Below, piece after piece: positions 11,888 to 22,614 of a DNA stretch of 64,000 nt. Within the stretch, counting starts at the first letter, position 1. The number at the start of each line of letters is the position of its first letter. Below the pieces are notes generated by a model. That model had not been told where the DNA came from and did no database searches. It saw only the letters and a program-made list of their open reading frames with translations. The translations under genes were made by a program, and so were the position numbers. Source of the DNA: Euphorbia lathyris. Lineage: Eukaryota; Streptophyta; Magnoliopsida; Malpighiales; Euphorbiaceae. The stretch spans positions 10,940,001 through 11,004,000 of the forward strand of contig NC_088917.1 in assembly GCF_963576675.1 (NCBI RefSeq), written 5' to 3'.

Positions 11888-13546
11888 TACATAAAATTAC
11901 GATACGCAGTAAAATTAAATTTCCATGCCACTAATAATGCTGCTGAATATGAAGCTCTGATATTGGGATTACGCCTACTCCAAGAAATCACTTCGGAGCG
12001 GATCGTAATCTATAGCGACTCTAAACTAATGGTCAATCAAGTAATCAAGAATTACGAGGTGAAAGACGAGGTTCTGGCCAAATACGTAGCGGAAGTCAAA
12101 AAGTTGCTGGATCACCTTGAAGCTAAGGAAACTAAATGGGAGCTGATTCACGTACCAAGGGAGTCCAACACAGAGGCTGATCATTTGGCCAAAATGGCCT
12201 CTTGTGAAGAAAACTGGACAAATCCGGATTGTCCCTTCGAAGTTAAAATAGCTCCAGAATTTGCCTCAGAGGAGGTATCTCTACTCACAACGGTAGAAGA
12301 TGATTGGAGATCGGTCATTCGCCAATATCTGCTAAATGGAACCTTACCTGAAGACAAAGAAGAGGCACGACGGATAGTCAGGAGAGCAGCTTATTTCTCC
12401 TTGATCAATGACGGCCTTTACAGAAAGTCCTTTAGTCATCCTTGGTTGAAATGCATTCTACCGGAAGAAGGGCAACAGATCCTCAAAGAGCTACATGAGG
12501 GATCATGTGGGGCACATGAAGCATCCGCCACCATCTTGAAAAAATCCAGGTTAGCAGGTTTCTACTGGCCCACAGCTGAATTGGATGCCCAAAAATTGGT
12601 AGAATCTTGTCACAATTGTCAGATTCATGCGAATGAATCACATACTACCAAACACATTCAGAGGCCAATCATAGAAGGACGTCCATTCGCCCTCTGGGGA
12701 ATAGATATTGTCGGCCCATTTCCCCCAACTTGTCGGCAAAGAAGGTACGTGGTAGTGGCAGTGGACCATTTCACCAAATGGGTGGAAGTCGAAGCTGTTT
12801 CCTCCATTACTGCAGAACGAATGGTGGAATTCGTCAAAGACAACATCGTAGGAAGATACGGTGTTCCACATACCATCATCACCGATAATGGAACACAGTT
12901 CAACTGTGGCGAATTCAAGGCTTTCTGTGAGGGGTTGGGCCTCCTGAACAGATTCGCCTCCGTTGATTATCCCCAGTCCAATGGAATGACCGAAGTTACT
13001 AATCGAACGATCGTGAAGGGGATAAAGAAGAGATTGGGAGAGCATGATAAGAAGTGGGCGGATCAACTAACAAGTGTTTTATGGGCTTATCGTACCACCC
13101 CAAGGACGGCTACGGGGGAAACACCGTTCGCCCTTTCTCATGGCGTTGAAGCCGTTATTCCAGTCGAAATACAGGTCCCCAGTGACCGAGTGGCCTTTTA
13201 TTGTGAAGAGGACAATGGCAAACGACTAAGGGAGCACCTAGATCAGATTGAAGATCGCAGGGATCAATCCTATGTACGCATGGCAGCATACAAACAGCGG
13301 ATTGCAGCTTACCATGATAAAAACGCCAAACTTGTGGATCTAAATGTGGGAGATCTTGTGCTCCGTAAAGCTGATAAAGTCCAATCTCGAGAAGGCAAGG
13401 GCAAGCTAGGACTTAACTGGACGGGTCCATATCAGATAGTGGACAAGATTGGACCAGCCACATTTAAAATACATGACATGGAGGGCAATACACTACCATG
13501 CACGTGGAACCTCCAAAATCTCCGCAAATACTTTGCCAGAAAATGA
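11888..13546 (+). pseudogene. E second (archaeal-like) RNase H and integrase region
   Basis: The extra RNase H begins before the TAA with MYTDGASS and continues as NNAAEYEALILGL, IYSDSKLMVNQV and ESNTEADHLAKMAS. This dual arrangement is characteristic of Tat-lineage elements. Integrase follows, with the zinc-binding part GSCGAHE to CHNCQIH and catalytic residues in WGIDIVGPF, IITDNGTQFN and NGMTEVTNR (D, D, E). The C-terminal part with DLVLRKADK and GPYQIVDKIG follows, with a natural stop at 13544-13546. This third segment has no internal stop. Confidence 0.9.
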
Positions 13547-14214
13547 AGTGTATACACGGTCTTGAGTACTCTTTTTCCTTTAATAAGCTTTTTCCCATGT
13601 GGTTTTTCTTATTAAAGGTTTTAACGAGGCTCACTTATAAGACCTACTTGCTGTAATAAGGCATTTCTCCCATTAATAAACATCATTTGTTCTATTATCT
13701 ATGTTCTTTTTATTGTTTACTGCAGCAATATCAATATTCCAGTCTTAAAAAGAGGGGGGACATTCAACGCTCTCCACATTTGCAATGAATCGCTATCTTA
13801 GAGATACGTCTTCGATGCCCTTAAAAACATAAGAGGATCAATCTTATGGGCGGATCCGCCTCTAGGCGGATCCCAATCTCCAATAGAATTAAAACGATCC
13901 TTGGATGCAAGGTCTTTACACTTTCTTATCCTTCCCAGAAAGGAATTCACAAGTCCTACGGGTGGATCATTTCACCTCAAAGATAGGTAGCAAATCGATC
14001 CCCTGGGCAGCTTTACTTCCTCTAGAAGGAATAGAACAGCTTCCAAACCTTCACAAAGGTTCATATAGTGGAGTATGGCTGGCCACCTACTCCAAATCCT
14101 AGATGTCTATATATTTCCTTACGCAAACGTAAAGGTAAAATAACATAGTTTCCATAAAGGATCAAAACAAATTGTACTTAGAAATGTTTTTACAATATCC
14201 CAAATAAAAGCAAG
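13547..14214 (+). other. Spacer between E pol and the antisense gene
   Basis: Noncoding. It contains an internal purine run, AAAAAGAGGGGGGA, at 13747-13760 that resembles a second polypurine tract about 3 kb before the LTR. The right end holds the probable 3' end of the antisense gene. Confidence 0.5.
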
Positions 14215-16239
14215 CTAAACAACAATAGGAGCATCCTCCTTTGCGCTTTCTTCGCCCACGGTGCTTGCTTGGGGATCCTCCTTCTCCACATTCGCAGATA
14301 CGCCATCAGGAGATACCTCCTTGTTCACCAAAGATGTGGGACCAAGTAGAAGAGCCTGATCAGGAATTGGTTCTGCATCTGCCTTAAGGGGCACTTCATC
14401 AAGCTCATCCACCAAGACCGTAGTAGAGGGTTTGGTTTCCTCCATAGGTCCCTTCATCCATCTCCGAACATAATCATGGAGGTACTCCTTAGCGTCTGAC
14501 ATTTTATTGAACTTCGCCACATCTTCTGGTTCAGGGACGACGAATTGCGGATCTGTGAAGTTAATCTCAGGATGCGCCAAGGAGAAGTACGCCATAAGCA
14601 TCTCGCCGTAATAAAAAGCTTGCACACCCGCCGTGTATTCAGCTTCTCCAAGGGCGTCTTCGTGGCTCTTGGCATCAGATGCAATCTTTGCCTTTAAACT
14701 CTTAATCTGCTCATCCCTGAGAACTAAGGCGGCTGTGGCAGAAGCAAGGTTTGCATTCGCGGAAGCAAGACCTGCATTAATAGAAGCAATAGTGGAATTG
14801 GCTTCCACTATCTCTTTCTCCAACCTCTCAATAGTTGCCTTATCCGCCACATTCTGAAGGAGCTCATTTTCCATGGTGCGAAGGCGAGCATACAACTGTC
14901 AAAAACAAACGATTCAATCAAAAAACAAAAGGACTAAAGAACTAATACTTTCTACATCTTTTCTAAAAGAAACTCACCGAAAGGAGCTCCGTCTTCCCCT
15001 TTTGAGCATGAATTGAACCAGGAATCTGGTCATAGTTCCTCTGCACTTCGCCCACCTGACCCAAGGCCTCATCCAGATCATTTAGGATGGATTCGTTCTC
15101 GAAAGAACCTTGGGCTCCCAATTTGGCGGACCAGTATCCACCAATATCAGGCTTCGCCGTCTACGCAAACATGAAAGAGTCATACTCCGGTCCAAAACTT
15201 GATGAACGAAAGGAAATCAAAAGGTATACTACCTGTGCAATCTCCTCAGCAGGTTTGGCGGATCTCATGGCGTCCGCCATAAGCTTAAGGCCCCCAGTGG
15301 TGTTGGGCTTCCTCCTCTTTAGTGGCGGCTCAACCACCTTCTCTGCGGGACGTTTACCAGTATCAGCTTGAGGATTCACCGCTTGACCTTTCTTGTGTGC
15401 TTCAGCCTCCAAAAACTTCCTGCGTGTCTCTGCAAGAGCGTAATTGGCCTTAGATACACCCCTGCCAAAGAAAACATTAAAGTAATCAAAGTTCACGAAG
15501 AAATGAAGGGTACCTTGGTCAAATTGCGCAATCTTTGAGTAAACAAATTGATCCCCTTCCCGACGAATCAATGGGATATCACTCATCATGAAAGCTAAAG
15601 CATCTGCATAAGTCCATGCATCCGCCTTAATTTGCTTCATGAGCTCCGCCACCTCCTCATCACTGTTCGTTAAAATTCGCATGTCACCCGCCATATGTAG
15701 CGGCCTGGGATTCCAGACTGAAGGAAAGCCCAATGGTTCGCCATTCTTTATCTTCACGTAGAAGAATTTCTCATCCCAGCAATGAACATTAGACATTTTT
15801 TCGCTAAAAGGCGAATAAACTCCGAACTTGGCGAACGTGAGATAAGATTCAGACTTCCTTTTTGAGGGTTTTGAAAAGCTCTAAAGATACGGCCCGTGTA
15901 TACAACTCCTAAATTCGAGGCAAGGTAGCAGTCTAAAGCAATGTCCAACCAGCAGTTAGGATGTAGCTGGCTGACTGTGATGTCAAAGTAAGAGAGGATG
16001 TCCGCCATCATCTTTGGAAGAGGAAGTCGGAACCCTCTCTCCACATGACTACTATACACTGTGAGGAAGCCGCTAGGCGGACAGGAAGGACGTTGATGAG
16101 ATGCGGCAAGCTGGGTCTTATAATTTTTGATCCAGGGAAAGCGATCCGCCAGATTCGCTAGATCTGCGGCATTCATGCGAGACGGAGTGGACTCCGCTCG
16201 GGGATTCTTTTTCTTGGGAGGAATCGAAGAAGAGGCCAT
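14215..16239 (-). pseudogene. E antisense accessory gene with introns
   Basis: The gene runs opposite to gag-pol. Exon 1 starts MASSSIPPKKKNPR at 16239. Its domain (GFLTVYSSHVERGFRLPLP, ILSYFDITVSQLHPN) resembles the plant 'putative gypsy type transposon' family (Transposase_28-like). The frame shifts by one base near a run of A at about 15868 and continues in 15796-15250. Two introns fit GT-AG: about 15233-15161 (GTAGTATACC to TTTGCGTAG) and about 14978-14898 (GTGAGTTTC to TTTGACAG). Removing both leaves one continuous frame through 15160-14979 and on to the stop at 14215. The C-terminal part has Ala-rich heptads (NSTIASINAGLASANANLA) typical of coiled coil, then an acidic tail. Antisense extra ORFs are known from Tat elements. 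The function is unknown. Confidence 0.72.
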
Positions 16240-16798
16240 TGATCCCTGGAACCACCTAGGGTCACCGGCCGGAGCAGCACCGGAGATAGAAGTAAAAAGA
16301 GAGGAATTCCTAGTGGAACGAGTCTGGTAATGATTACGCGCCGAGTTATCAAACTCAGCTCAATCGGAATTAACCGTGTCCTCGGAAGAATGGGAGTTCT
16401 CCGACGACGAGGTAGTCCAGCTAAAATCTACTTCAATTTCAGGAGGAGGAGAGGAATTAAAAAGTTCTGAAGTTGATCTAGAAGATAAAGATGAACTTCT
16501 AAACATCCAGGAAAAGTTAAAGCGAAAAGAAAATAAACTTACATGAGAAATCGGAAGCTTGGTGCACAACCCAGAAGAAATCCCAGAAAAGCTTCGAGCG
16601 CAGGAGAAAAATGGGGAAATGAGGAAGAAAGAGAAAGCGTAAGAAGAAAGAAGTTTTCTTCTCCCTGGGACAGTGTGTCCACTACACGTGTCAATCATCC
16701 AATGGCATTGAACAATGTGCTCATTAATGCAAGTGTTTATGACGGCGCGCGGAAGTTCAAAAGCCCTAAAGGACTTTAAGACATTTTGGGGGGGCTTC
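16240..16798 (-). other. Leader of the antisense gene and E polypurine tract
   Basis: The stretch between the antisense start and the 3' LTR is the likely promoter and leader of the antisense gene. I see no clear TATA box. A 156-codon frame in it looks incidental, although its Ser/Glu-rich end could be an unrecognised exon. On the + strand, TTTTGGGGGGGCTTC at 16784-16798 is the polypurine tract next to the LTR. Confidence 0.5.
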
Positions 16799-17279
16799 TG
16801 ATAACATTGAGATATTATCCTGAGGACCAAAAGGGATATTCACCTCAAAGTACGCCGCGTAGTGGTCTCCAAAAGGAAGCTGGTTGGCGGATCACCCCAG
16901 ATCAGCTCAGAGAGATCCGCTGGCGGACCTATAAGGCGAATCTCTCCATTCGCCTCTATAACGGTTGGCCGCCGACTCGGCCATAAAAGATCATTAATGA
17001 GTTATTAATTAGCTAATCCGCCAGGTTCAGAATAACCCGTAACCGCCATTAATGAGGCATTAATGGAGACTTTCTAGTTACTTGAAGGTTACAACTTCCC
17101 AGCTATATATAGCCTGATCCCCTAGATTATCAAGGTACACGCACATTCTCACCATTCTTGTCAATTCCGTTGGTTTCCTTGATCCATCTTACTGACTTTG
17201 GCATCGGAGTGTCCCCGGCCGATCCCAACGGCACCTCACAGGGAAGTGCTCCGATCAAGGATTTTTCCTCAAGTTAACA
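16799..17279 (+). repeat. 3' LTR of element E
   Basis: It is 481 bp, the same length as the 5' LTR, with about five substitutions by eye. It starts TGATAACA directly after the polypurine tract and ends GTTAACA. Confidence 0.93.
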
Positions 17280-17284
17280 CACTC
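17280..17284. repeat. Right target-site duplication of element E (CACTC)
   Basis: It matches 7210-7214. The C sequence resumes directly after it. Confidence 0.95.
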
Positions 17285-17307
17285 AACATTCAATTAAGCA
17301 CATAGTA

Positions 17308-17412
17308 TTATTGAAGAGGATTAGACATACCGATAGCTTCCCTTAATATGCTGAATTGCTCACGAGCCAAAGGCTTAGTGAAGATATCTGCGAGCTGGTC
17401 ATCTGTAGGTAC
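17308..17412 (-). pseudogene. Element C pol C-terminal tail
   Basis: On the - strand this encodes VPTDDQLADIFTKPL, then the usual end NPLQ and a TAA at 17308-17310. It is the continuation of the C pol frame that stops at LTY next to 25888. The two halves are separated by element B and the GTAGG duplication. Confidence 0.9.
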
Positions 17413-17417
17413 GTAGG
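17413..17417. repeat. Left target-site duplication of element B (GTAGG)
   Basis: GTAGG flanks both ends of B (also 25884-25888). The uninterrupted site in A and A' reads through this sequence once. Confidence 0.95.
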
Positions 17418-18567
17418 TGATAGCGAGGGTAAGATCTAGGTAGAGTTTTCTAATGACGACTAAATGTGTATTGCGGTGAATGTGCTATGAATATGGATGT
17501 GATCTTTATAAATTGCTCTTAACTCTACTAGACGCTACGACTACTTAGGGGCAAGTGTACCCCGTCGTATCAAGTAATAATCCGGTTAAGACCGGGTATC
17601 GAATCCACGGGATTTATAACTGCAAGTATTAAACGACTCGGTTTTATACGTTATCTAAGCAGTGAATACTTTGGGGTTGATGTGGGAACCAACTACAAAC
17701 TACTCCTAAAGTATTAGTGAGACAAATTTATGTAGCAAATACTCTGCGAGGTGCAATGATGACGATAAGTTATAAATATGACAAACTAAGACTCCGAATA
17801 TATACGATTAACAATTTACTCTTGCAAAGATGACTACGTGCAGTTCGACCGACCCGTGAAGTACTTAGACTACGTGGTTCCTAGTCAAGGCGTGTCTAAT
17901 GCTGGGGATCAGAAACTAGGGCCCGTAAGTTCCGTGGTGTGTCAATTCCTACGGTTTCTGGTTTGTCACTTCTGGTAAGGCAACACCTATATGAATCCCT
18001 AAAGATAGCCCGAATGGCGTCGGAAATCGCGTTCCCCTACACAATAGTCAATTACGAGTATCAAAACAAGTAATAAACATCAACACGTATATAGAAACGG
18101 AAATTGCAAATCATAAATTATAAATGTGGAAAGCATAAATGAGGAATACAACCAAGCCTAGTACATAGGAAGAGTGCAAGCTAATTAGCAAGTGAAGAGG
18201 GAAGAATCGGCCCTCGGAACTAGCCAACCGGACTCAAGGCTGTCTCTTAGGACTTGGAGGTGGAACTCTCGAGCTTGGTGACGAATGATGGAGCGGAACT
18301 TCGATGGAATGTCGAAATAACCGAACAAGCTCTCGAGGTGGGAGAGTTTTATTACATAAACTGAATCTAAAACCAAAACTGTACAACAACTATCTAAAAG
18401 AAGCAAAAAATGTAGTTATGTTCAAGATAAGGTAAGAAGTAAAGTAGAGGTAGAAGGTGTCTAAATGAGTGCTAGTCACTCTTATTTATACATCAAGCTA
18501 GGGGTAGAATTGTAACTTCATAAGGTACAAGTATGGAGCAACATTATTTGGTGCAGAAATCCCATGA

Positions 18568-18964
18568 TACGCCCCGCGTAAGGTGAGGCACGCCCCGCGT
18601 ATATGCCCATTCCGTCAGAAATCTCCTGCATGTGGACCAATTCCGTGTCTTGTTGTCTCAAACACGCCCCGCGTAGATAAAGTACGCCCCGCGTGTTTGA
18701 GTCTCTGAAGTTTTATTGCTTGAATTGGAGCTTTTACGCCGTGCGTAGTTGAAGTACGCCCCGCGTAAAAGAGTTGACTCAAGGAGACAGTGCAGTCTGA
18801 CTTTCAGGATTAGGCCAATCATTTCCGACATATGTCATACACCTCGCGTAAGGTGTCATACGCCCCGCGTATGCTGAGTCAGTTCTACGTGGTGTCTGCG
18901 GATAAGGCAATTATTCCTGACACCATGTTTTACGCCCCGCGTATAGGATGATACGCCCCGCGTA
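18568..18964. repeat. Array of five direct TACGCCCCGCGTA doublets (B 3' LTR)
   Basis: Sites start at 18568/18589, 18663/18683, 18735/18755, 18838/18859 and 18931/18952, so each pair is 20 or 21 bp apart. All ten have CCC-type centres on the + strand (direct pairs). The array ends 77 bp upstream of the TATA box in sense orientation. Confidence 0.9.
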
Positions 18965-19178
18965 TTTGAGTAGATTTTCACTCCTTGCTTGTACCTGAAA
19001 TACGAATCTTGAGAGCCGAGTTAGCTTGACGTTTTTATTTCCTAAACTAATCAAAAACGAGGGAAATTAGCTAGAAGCACAGACTTTATTCTTATTTCGC
19101 TATTTTATTAAAAACACTCTTTTTTTGTAATTAAACTTATTTATTTCTTCTAAAATTAAACCGTAAATCACGCTAAAA

Positions 19179-19201
19179 GATAGGGGTAAAATACCCCTAT
19201 C
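19179..19201 (-). other. Hairpin at the LTR start (B 3' LTR)
   Basis: A perfect 10-bp stem (GATAGGGGTA with TACCCCTATC) around loop TTT in sense orientation. The same hairpin recurs at 25860-25882 and in H (43009-43031). G (38445-38466) has a CG/CG pair exchange at the loop end of the stem. Confidence 0.7.
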
Positions 19202-19202
19202 A

Positions 19203-20680
19203 AACCTCCTCGGACTTTAAAGTTTTACTTGTCCTCAAGTAAAAGAAATCGAAAGACAAGGGATTGAGAAAGTTAAGAAACAAACCGAAGGTTGGTTTTG
19301 CCAAGTGCGTGATTTCAAAGTTATGGTTTGGTGCAAAGGTTTTGGTAAGTACCTACGCAAACAATTGAGTGTGAAACTTGTTTGAAACCTCCATGATCAA
19401 GATTTAATAGGCAATATTAACGGGGGTGGATTATCTTTTGAGAACCCGATAGTACCTCACCAAGGGATTTCACTCTTACGCTCAATTTTAGGTGGGTCGG
19501 TGTTTTAGCACTCTTCTTTGCACTTACTCGAGATCATGTTGAATTTGCATTTTCGTCCGGGTTTTTCCTCCTAAAATATGGTTAAGCAACATTAAAAATG
19601 AACTCGGAGGGGGGTTGTAATGTGGGTGGCTTCTTTAGTGGTTAGTCTAAAGAAACTTGAGTTCAAAAATACCGTTTTGTGATTGCACCGTTTCATTGTC
19701 TATTTCGGCCTTGGCGAATTTTACAAAATATACTTCAAAATTGCTCGGGTGGAGCTTGAGAATGGCTTTTTATTTTTATTGTATCCTTTGTTTTGATAGA
19801 GGCACAAAAACAATATTTTGAGAACTTATGGTGCTCATTTGCTAAGGCCGTGACTTATTTCGGGTAATTCGGGTGCAACTTGATTATGTCGGTAATTGAG
19901 CAAGAGGAAAAAGGGTTAAATGTTAAGAGGGTAATAACAAAAAAGTTGGTTAATAGGCTCGAAGGGGTTTCCTAATGTTCAATGAAAACGAGAAAAATAA
20001 ATTAAGAAAAATTAGCCTAAGTGGGTTCGGTTTATCATCTATTGCCTTTTTACCAAAAATAAGTGTACTTAACCCGGTATTGGATGCAAATTCTATGAGT
20101 CGAGTGAAGTCAAAACTCTCGAAAAATTGTGAAAGAATTAGAGTTCTCGTACGAACTCTTTTAGGCTCAAGAATACCTCACAAAGATTCGGGTTTAAATT
20201 GTGTACTATCAAGTTTTCGCTAAATTCTCAACTATCCCGTTTTTATTGCCTTTTTAAAGTTTATTATGGAGATAACATTTGGGTTAAGACTCAATGTCTT
20301 AGTTTAGTACTAATCCTATGTTTTGCACAAATTCCCTAACTTTAAGATCAAGACTAAAATCTCTTAATTGAATCATTCATTTATGTTCCGACTTTTTTTT
20401 TATTTTTGATGACAGATAACGGAACTTTAATTAATTTCCGAAGGAGGGATAGCGTGTCGGGAAAATTTTAAAGAGTCAATAAATGAGTTTAATTATTTTG
20501 TTGTTATTTTTATTTTTGTTTTTGGTAGTGCAAACCAAACTAAAAGTGCGGGGTTGCACGGCCCTCCGCGTTATTTAAAATGACGCCTATTCCAAGGGCG
20601 TCGCAAAAAGAAGTTAGAACAAAAACAAAAATAAAATAAAGGTAAGGAAGGAAAAGAAGACCTTTAGTGGTCAGGTGCCC
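19203..20680 (-). other. Shared 3' noncoding region with polypurine tract (B)
   Basis: CCGAGGAGGTT (19203-19213, -) is the polypurine tract. The whole stretch is closely similar to 38468-39930 in G and, inverted, to about 46430-47826 in H. It therefore probably holds cis-acting sequences needed by the group. No sense ORF was seen. An 82-codon antisense frame (19975-20223) is listed separately. Confidence 0.7.
19975..20223 (+). CDS. 82-codon frame antisense to B, also open in H
   Basis: MFNENEKNKLRKISLSGFGL begins a basic product without recognised domains. H carries the same frame (46806-47054, -) with five amino-acid changes by eye. The G counterpart near 39240 is broken. Conservation could simply reflect young DNA, so coding status is doubtful. 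Confidence 0.2.
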   Translation: MFNENEKNKLRKISLSGFGLSSIAFLPKISVLNPVLDANSMSRVKSKLSKNCERIRVLVRTLLGSRIPHKDSGLNCVLSSFR

Positions 20681-20932
20681 TACGCGAGGCGTGCCCAGGG
20701 GGGCGCCCCGCGTAGGGTAGCATTTTTAGTGCGTTTTGAGTTAGAGACTCAAATACGCGGGGCGTAATAGGGAGGGCGCCCCGCGTAAGGCGGTGTTTTG
20801 ATTGTTTTTGGAGTCAGAGACTCAAATACGCAGGACGCAGGAACAGGGCACCCCGCATGTTTGAGTTTCTGAACTTGTTTAAGCATAAAAATGAGGGGTA
20901 CGCGGGGCGTGCCATGGGGTACGCCCTGCGTA
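20681..20932. repeat. Four inverted motif doublets (B interior, distal)
   Basis: Pairs start at 20681/20702, 20754/20775, near 20825/20845 and 20899/20920. In each pair the first site has a GGG-type centre and the second CCC, so the pair is inverted, unlike the LTR pairs. Spacing is 20 or 21 bp. Confidence 0.85.
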
Positions 20933-21060
20933 GTGTTATTCTAAACAATAAAACGAAAATAACGAAAGCACAAAACACAAACGGAACTTAACAATTTCAA
21001 TTAAAAGAACATCCTACATTAAAAACATAAAAAACAACATAGGAAATAATAAAAACAACA

Positions 21061-22410
21061 TCAACAAGAAAATAAAGAAAACATGAAAAGAAAAGAAAGG
21101 GAAACTATGGTTGTGGTGGAGGCGGATTTCCGTGGAGGTTGAAGTAGGAGGCGAAGGAGTTGGTGAGGGCGTCGAATCGAGCATCGAGATGAACCCGATC
21201 CTCCCGTTGTTGTGCTTCGATGGAGTCGAATCGGGTTGTTGAGGGTGGCGAATTGGGAGTCATAATGAACCCGGTCCCGGCGTTGGTTATCCTCTAAGAT
21301 ATCCAACCGAGCATAAATGGCATTGAAGTCATGGTTAGGCGGAGGACTGAAATTGAGACCCAAATCTGAATCCGAATCCGAACCCCCTTCCTCGTTTGCA
21401 TGAGCCGCCCCCGAAGTCTCTCCCGGGCCCGAAGTGGGGCAGTTAAGGGACTTAAAAGCATTTTTCTCCACGGGCCGAGGCAGAAGGCTTGGGAGGCGAG
21501 CAAGGGTAGCCTCGCCAAGAGCGGAAGTGGCGAAAAGAGTGACTAGATGGCCTAACCCGATCTTGCCCCGCTTTCGGGTGGAAATGTGGTGGAGTTGGAC
21601 GGCCATAAGATAGGAGAGGTCATAGGCACTGTTGTTGGCACACCAATAGAGTGCCAAAAGTTCATCCTTGTTGACCTTGGTGGATTCCGACTTCCCCGAA
21701 AAGTAGACGGAGATGAAGCGGTGGAGAAGTTGGAGGATTGGATCACGAATGAGAGAGGGGCGGAGGTTGGAGACATCATAATCCTCGGACCCGGTGATGG
21801 AGGTCCAAAAACCACGAGCGAAAACATCCTCGGGCCAATGGGAGATACCATCTTCCGCTTGTTTGGTGAAGTGATTGCAGAGCCATTGGGTATCAATGGT
21901 GAAGGGGTGGTTGTGAAGGCGGAAATGGAAGAGGGCGGCACCGGGGACGTTGTTAGAGGTGAGGGTGGTGTAGAACTCCAAAACTAAGGAAGGGTAAACG
22001 TGGTGTCGTGCAAGAAAGTGATCGTACCAAGAGAGGTCATGGAGGCACTCCACGAAAGCCCCGCCAAGGCCGAAACGGTCAAGGGTGTTCCGCTCAATGT
22101 ATGGGAGTTACATAAAGTGGGCGGCGGAAAGTGTTTGGTAGTTCTCGGCCTCCCCCTCGGTTAGGAGATGAAAAGGAGCCCGGTGTAGGCGGGTAAGTGG
22201 TGGTGTCCCCTCCCGTTCGGGTAATGGTGGTTGATTTTGTGCGGAACCTAGTGGACCATGGGGGACGCATGTCGGCTGTATGTTTTCGCCTAACCTTGGT
22301 GGTGAAAGATGGGAGAGGAGTGGATGAGGGGTAGAGAGTGTAGGTAGGTTGTGTGAGTGAAAAAGAGAGGGAGAAGAGGGGTTTAAATAGGGGAAAAGTG
22401 GGAAATCCAA
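21061..22410 (-). pseudogene. B accessory ORF, plant transposon-protein-like
   Basis: The frame opens with MDFPLFPYLN at 22410 and meets an in-frame TAA at 22108-22110. It then continues through 22053 to about 21230, where a frameshift moves the true end to a stop near 21105. The core contains YPSLVLEFYTTL, a hydrophobic mid-part (LSYLMAVQLHHIST) and a C-terminal heptad region (DRVHYDSQFATL, echoed after the shift). I place it with the PF20167-like plant transposon proteins or Athila ORF1-type proteins. The same YPxLVxEFY core occurs in the copia accessory ORFs of C and A'. It is not gag or pol. The role is unknown. Confidence 0.68.
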
Positions 22411-22434
22411 GCAAAGCTCGGATTCCCAGAGGGG

Positions 22435-22614
22435 TACGCGAGGCGTGAAGGGGCCACGCCCCGCGTATCCCTCCCCCTGAGCTTATTTTTCGCAAGAACT
22501 GGTGCGGTACGCGGGGCGTGAAAGAGGGCACGCCTCGCGTATCGCACCTCCTGCCCCTTTTTGGTGGAAAAACGGGCTAGGACGCGGGACGTATATGGAG
22601 ATACGCCCCGCGTA
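22435..22614. repeat. Three inverted motif doublets (B interior, middle)
   Basis: Pairs lie at about 22435, 22507 and 22581, each GGG-centre then CCC-centre, 20 or 21 bp apart. They lie directly upstream (sense) of the 22410 ATG. Confidence 0.85.

Larger units (their letters stand above)
7215..17279 (+). mobile_element. Element E: Tat-lineage Ty3/gypsy retrotransposon with antisense gene
   Basis: This is a complete structure of about 10.07 kb: 481-bp LTRs, a single gag-pol frame, then an antisense intron-containing gene, a polypurine tract and the second LTR. Domain order gag, PR, RT, RNase H, second archaeal-like RNase H, INT places it in Ty3/gypsy, and the second RNase H is a known mark of the Tat lineage. 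The two LTRs differ at about five positions by eye (about 1%), so insertion is recent. Five in-frame stops nevertheless kill gag-pol. Confidence 0.92.
17418..19202 (-). repeat. 3' LTR of element B
   Basis: About 1785 bp. Sense start TGATAGGGG lies at 19202 and the end CGCTATCA at 17418. The TATA box lies at 18483-18490 (-). Five direct motif doublets lie at 18568-18964. Confidence 0.92.

Noticed and set aside
16360..16830. 156-codon - strand frame beside the E 3' LTR
   Set aside because: Crosses the polypurine tract into the LTR; at most part of the antisense leader.
18568..18964. CRISPR-like array
   Set aside because: Short repeats are paired palindromic 13-mers with irregular 70-105 bp intervals inside a plant LTR; no spacers of even length and no cas genes.
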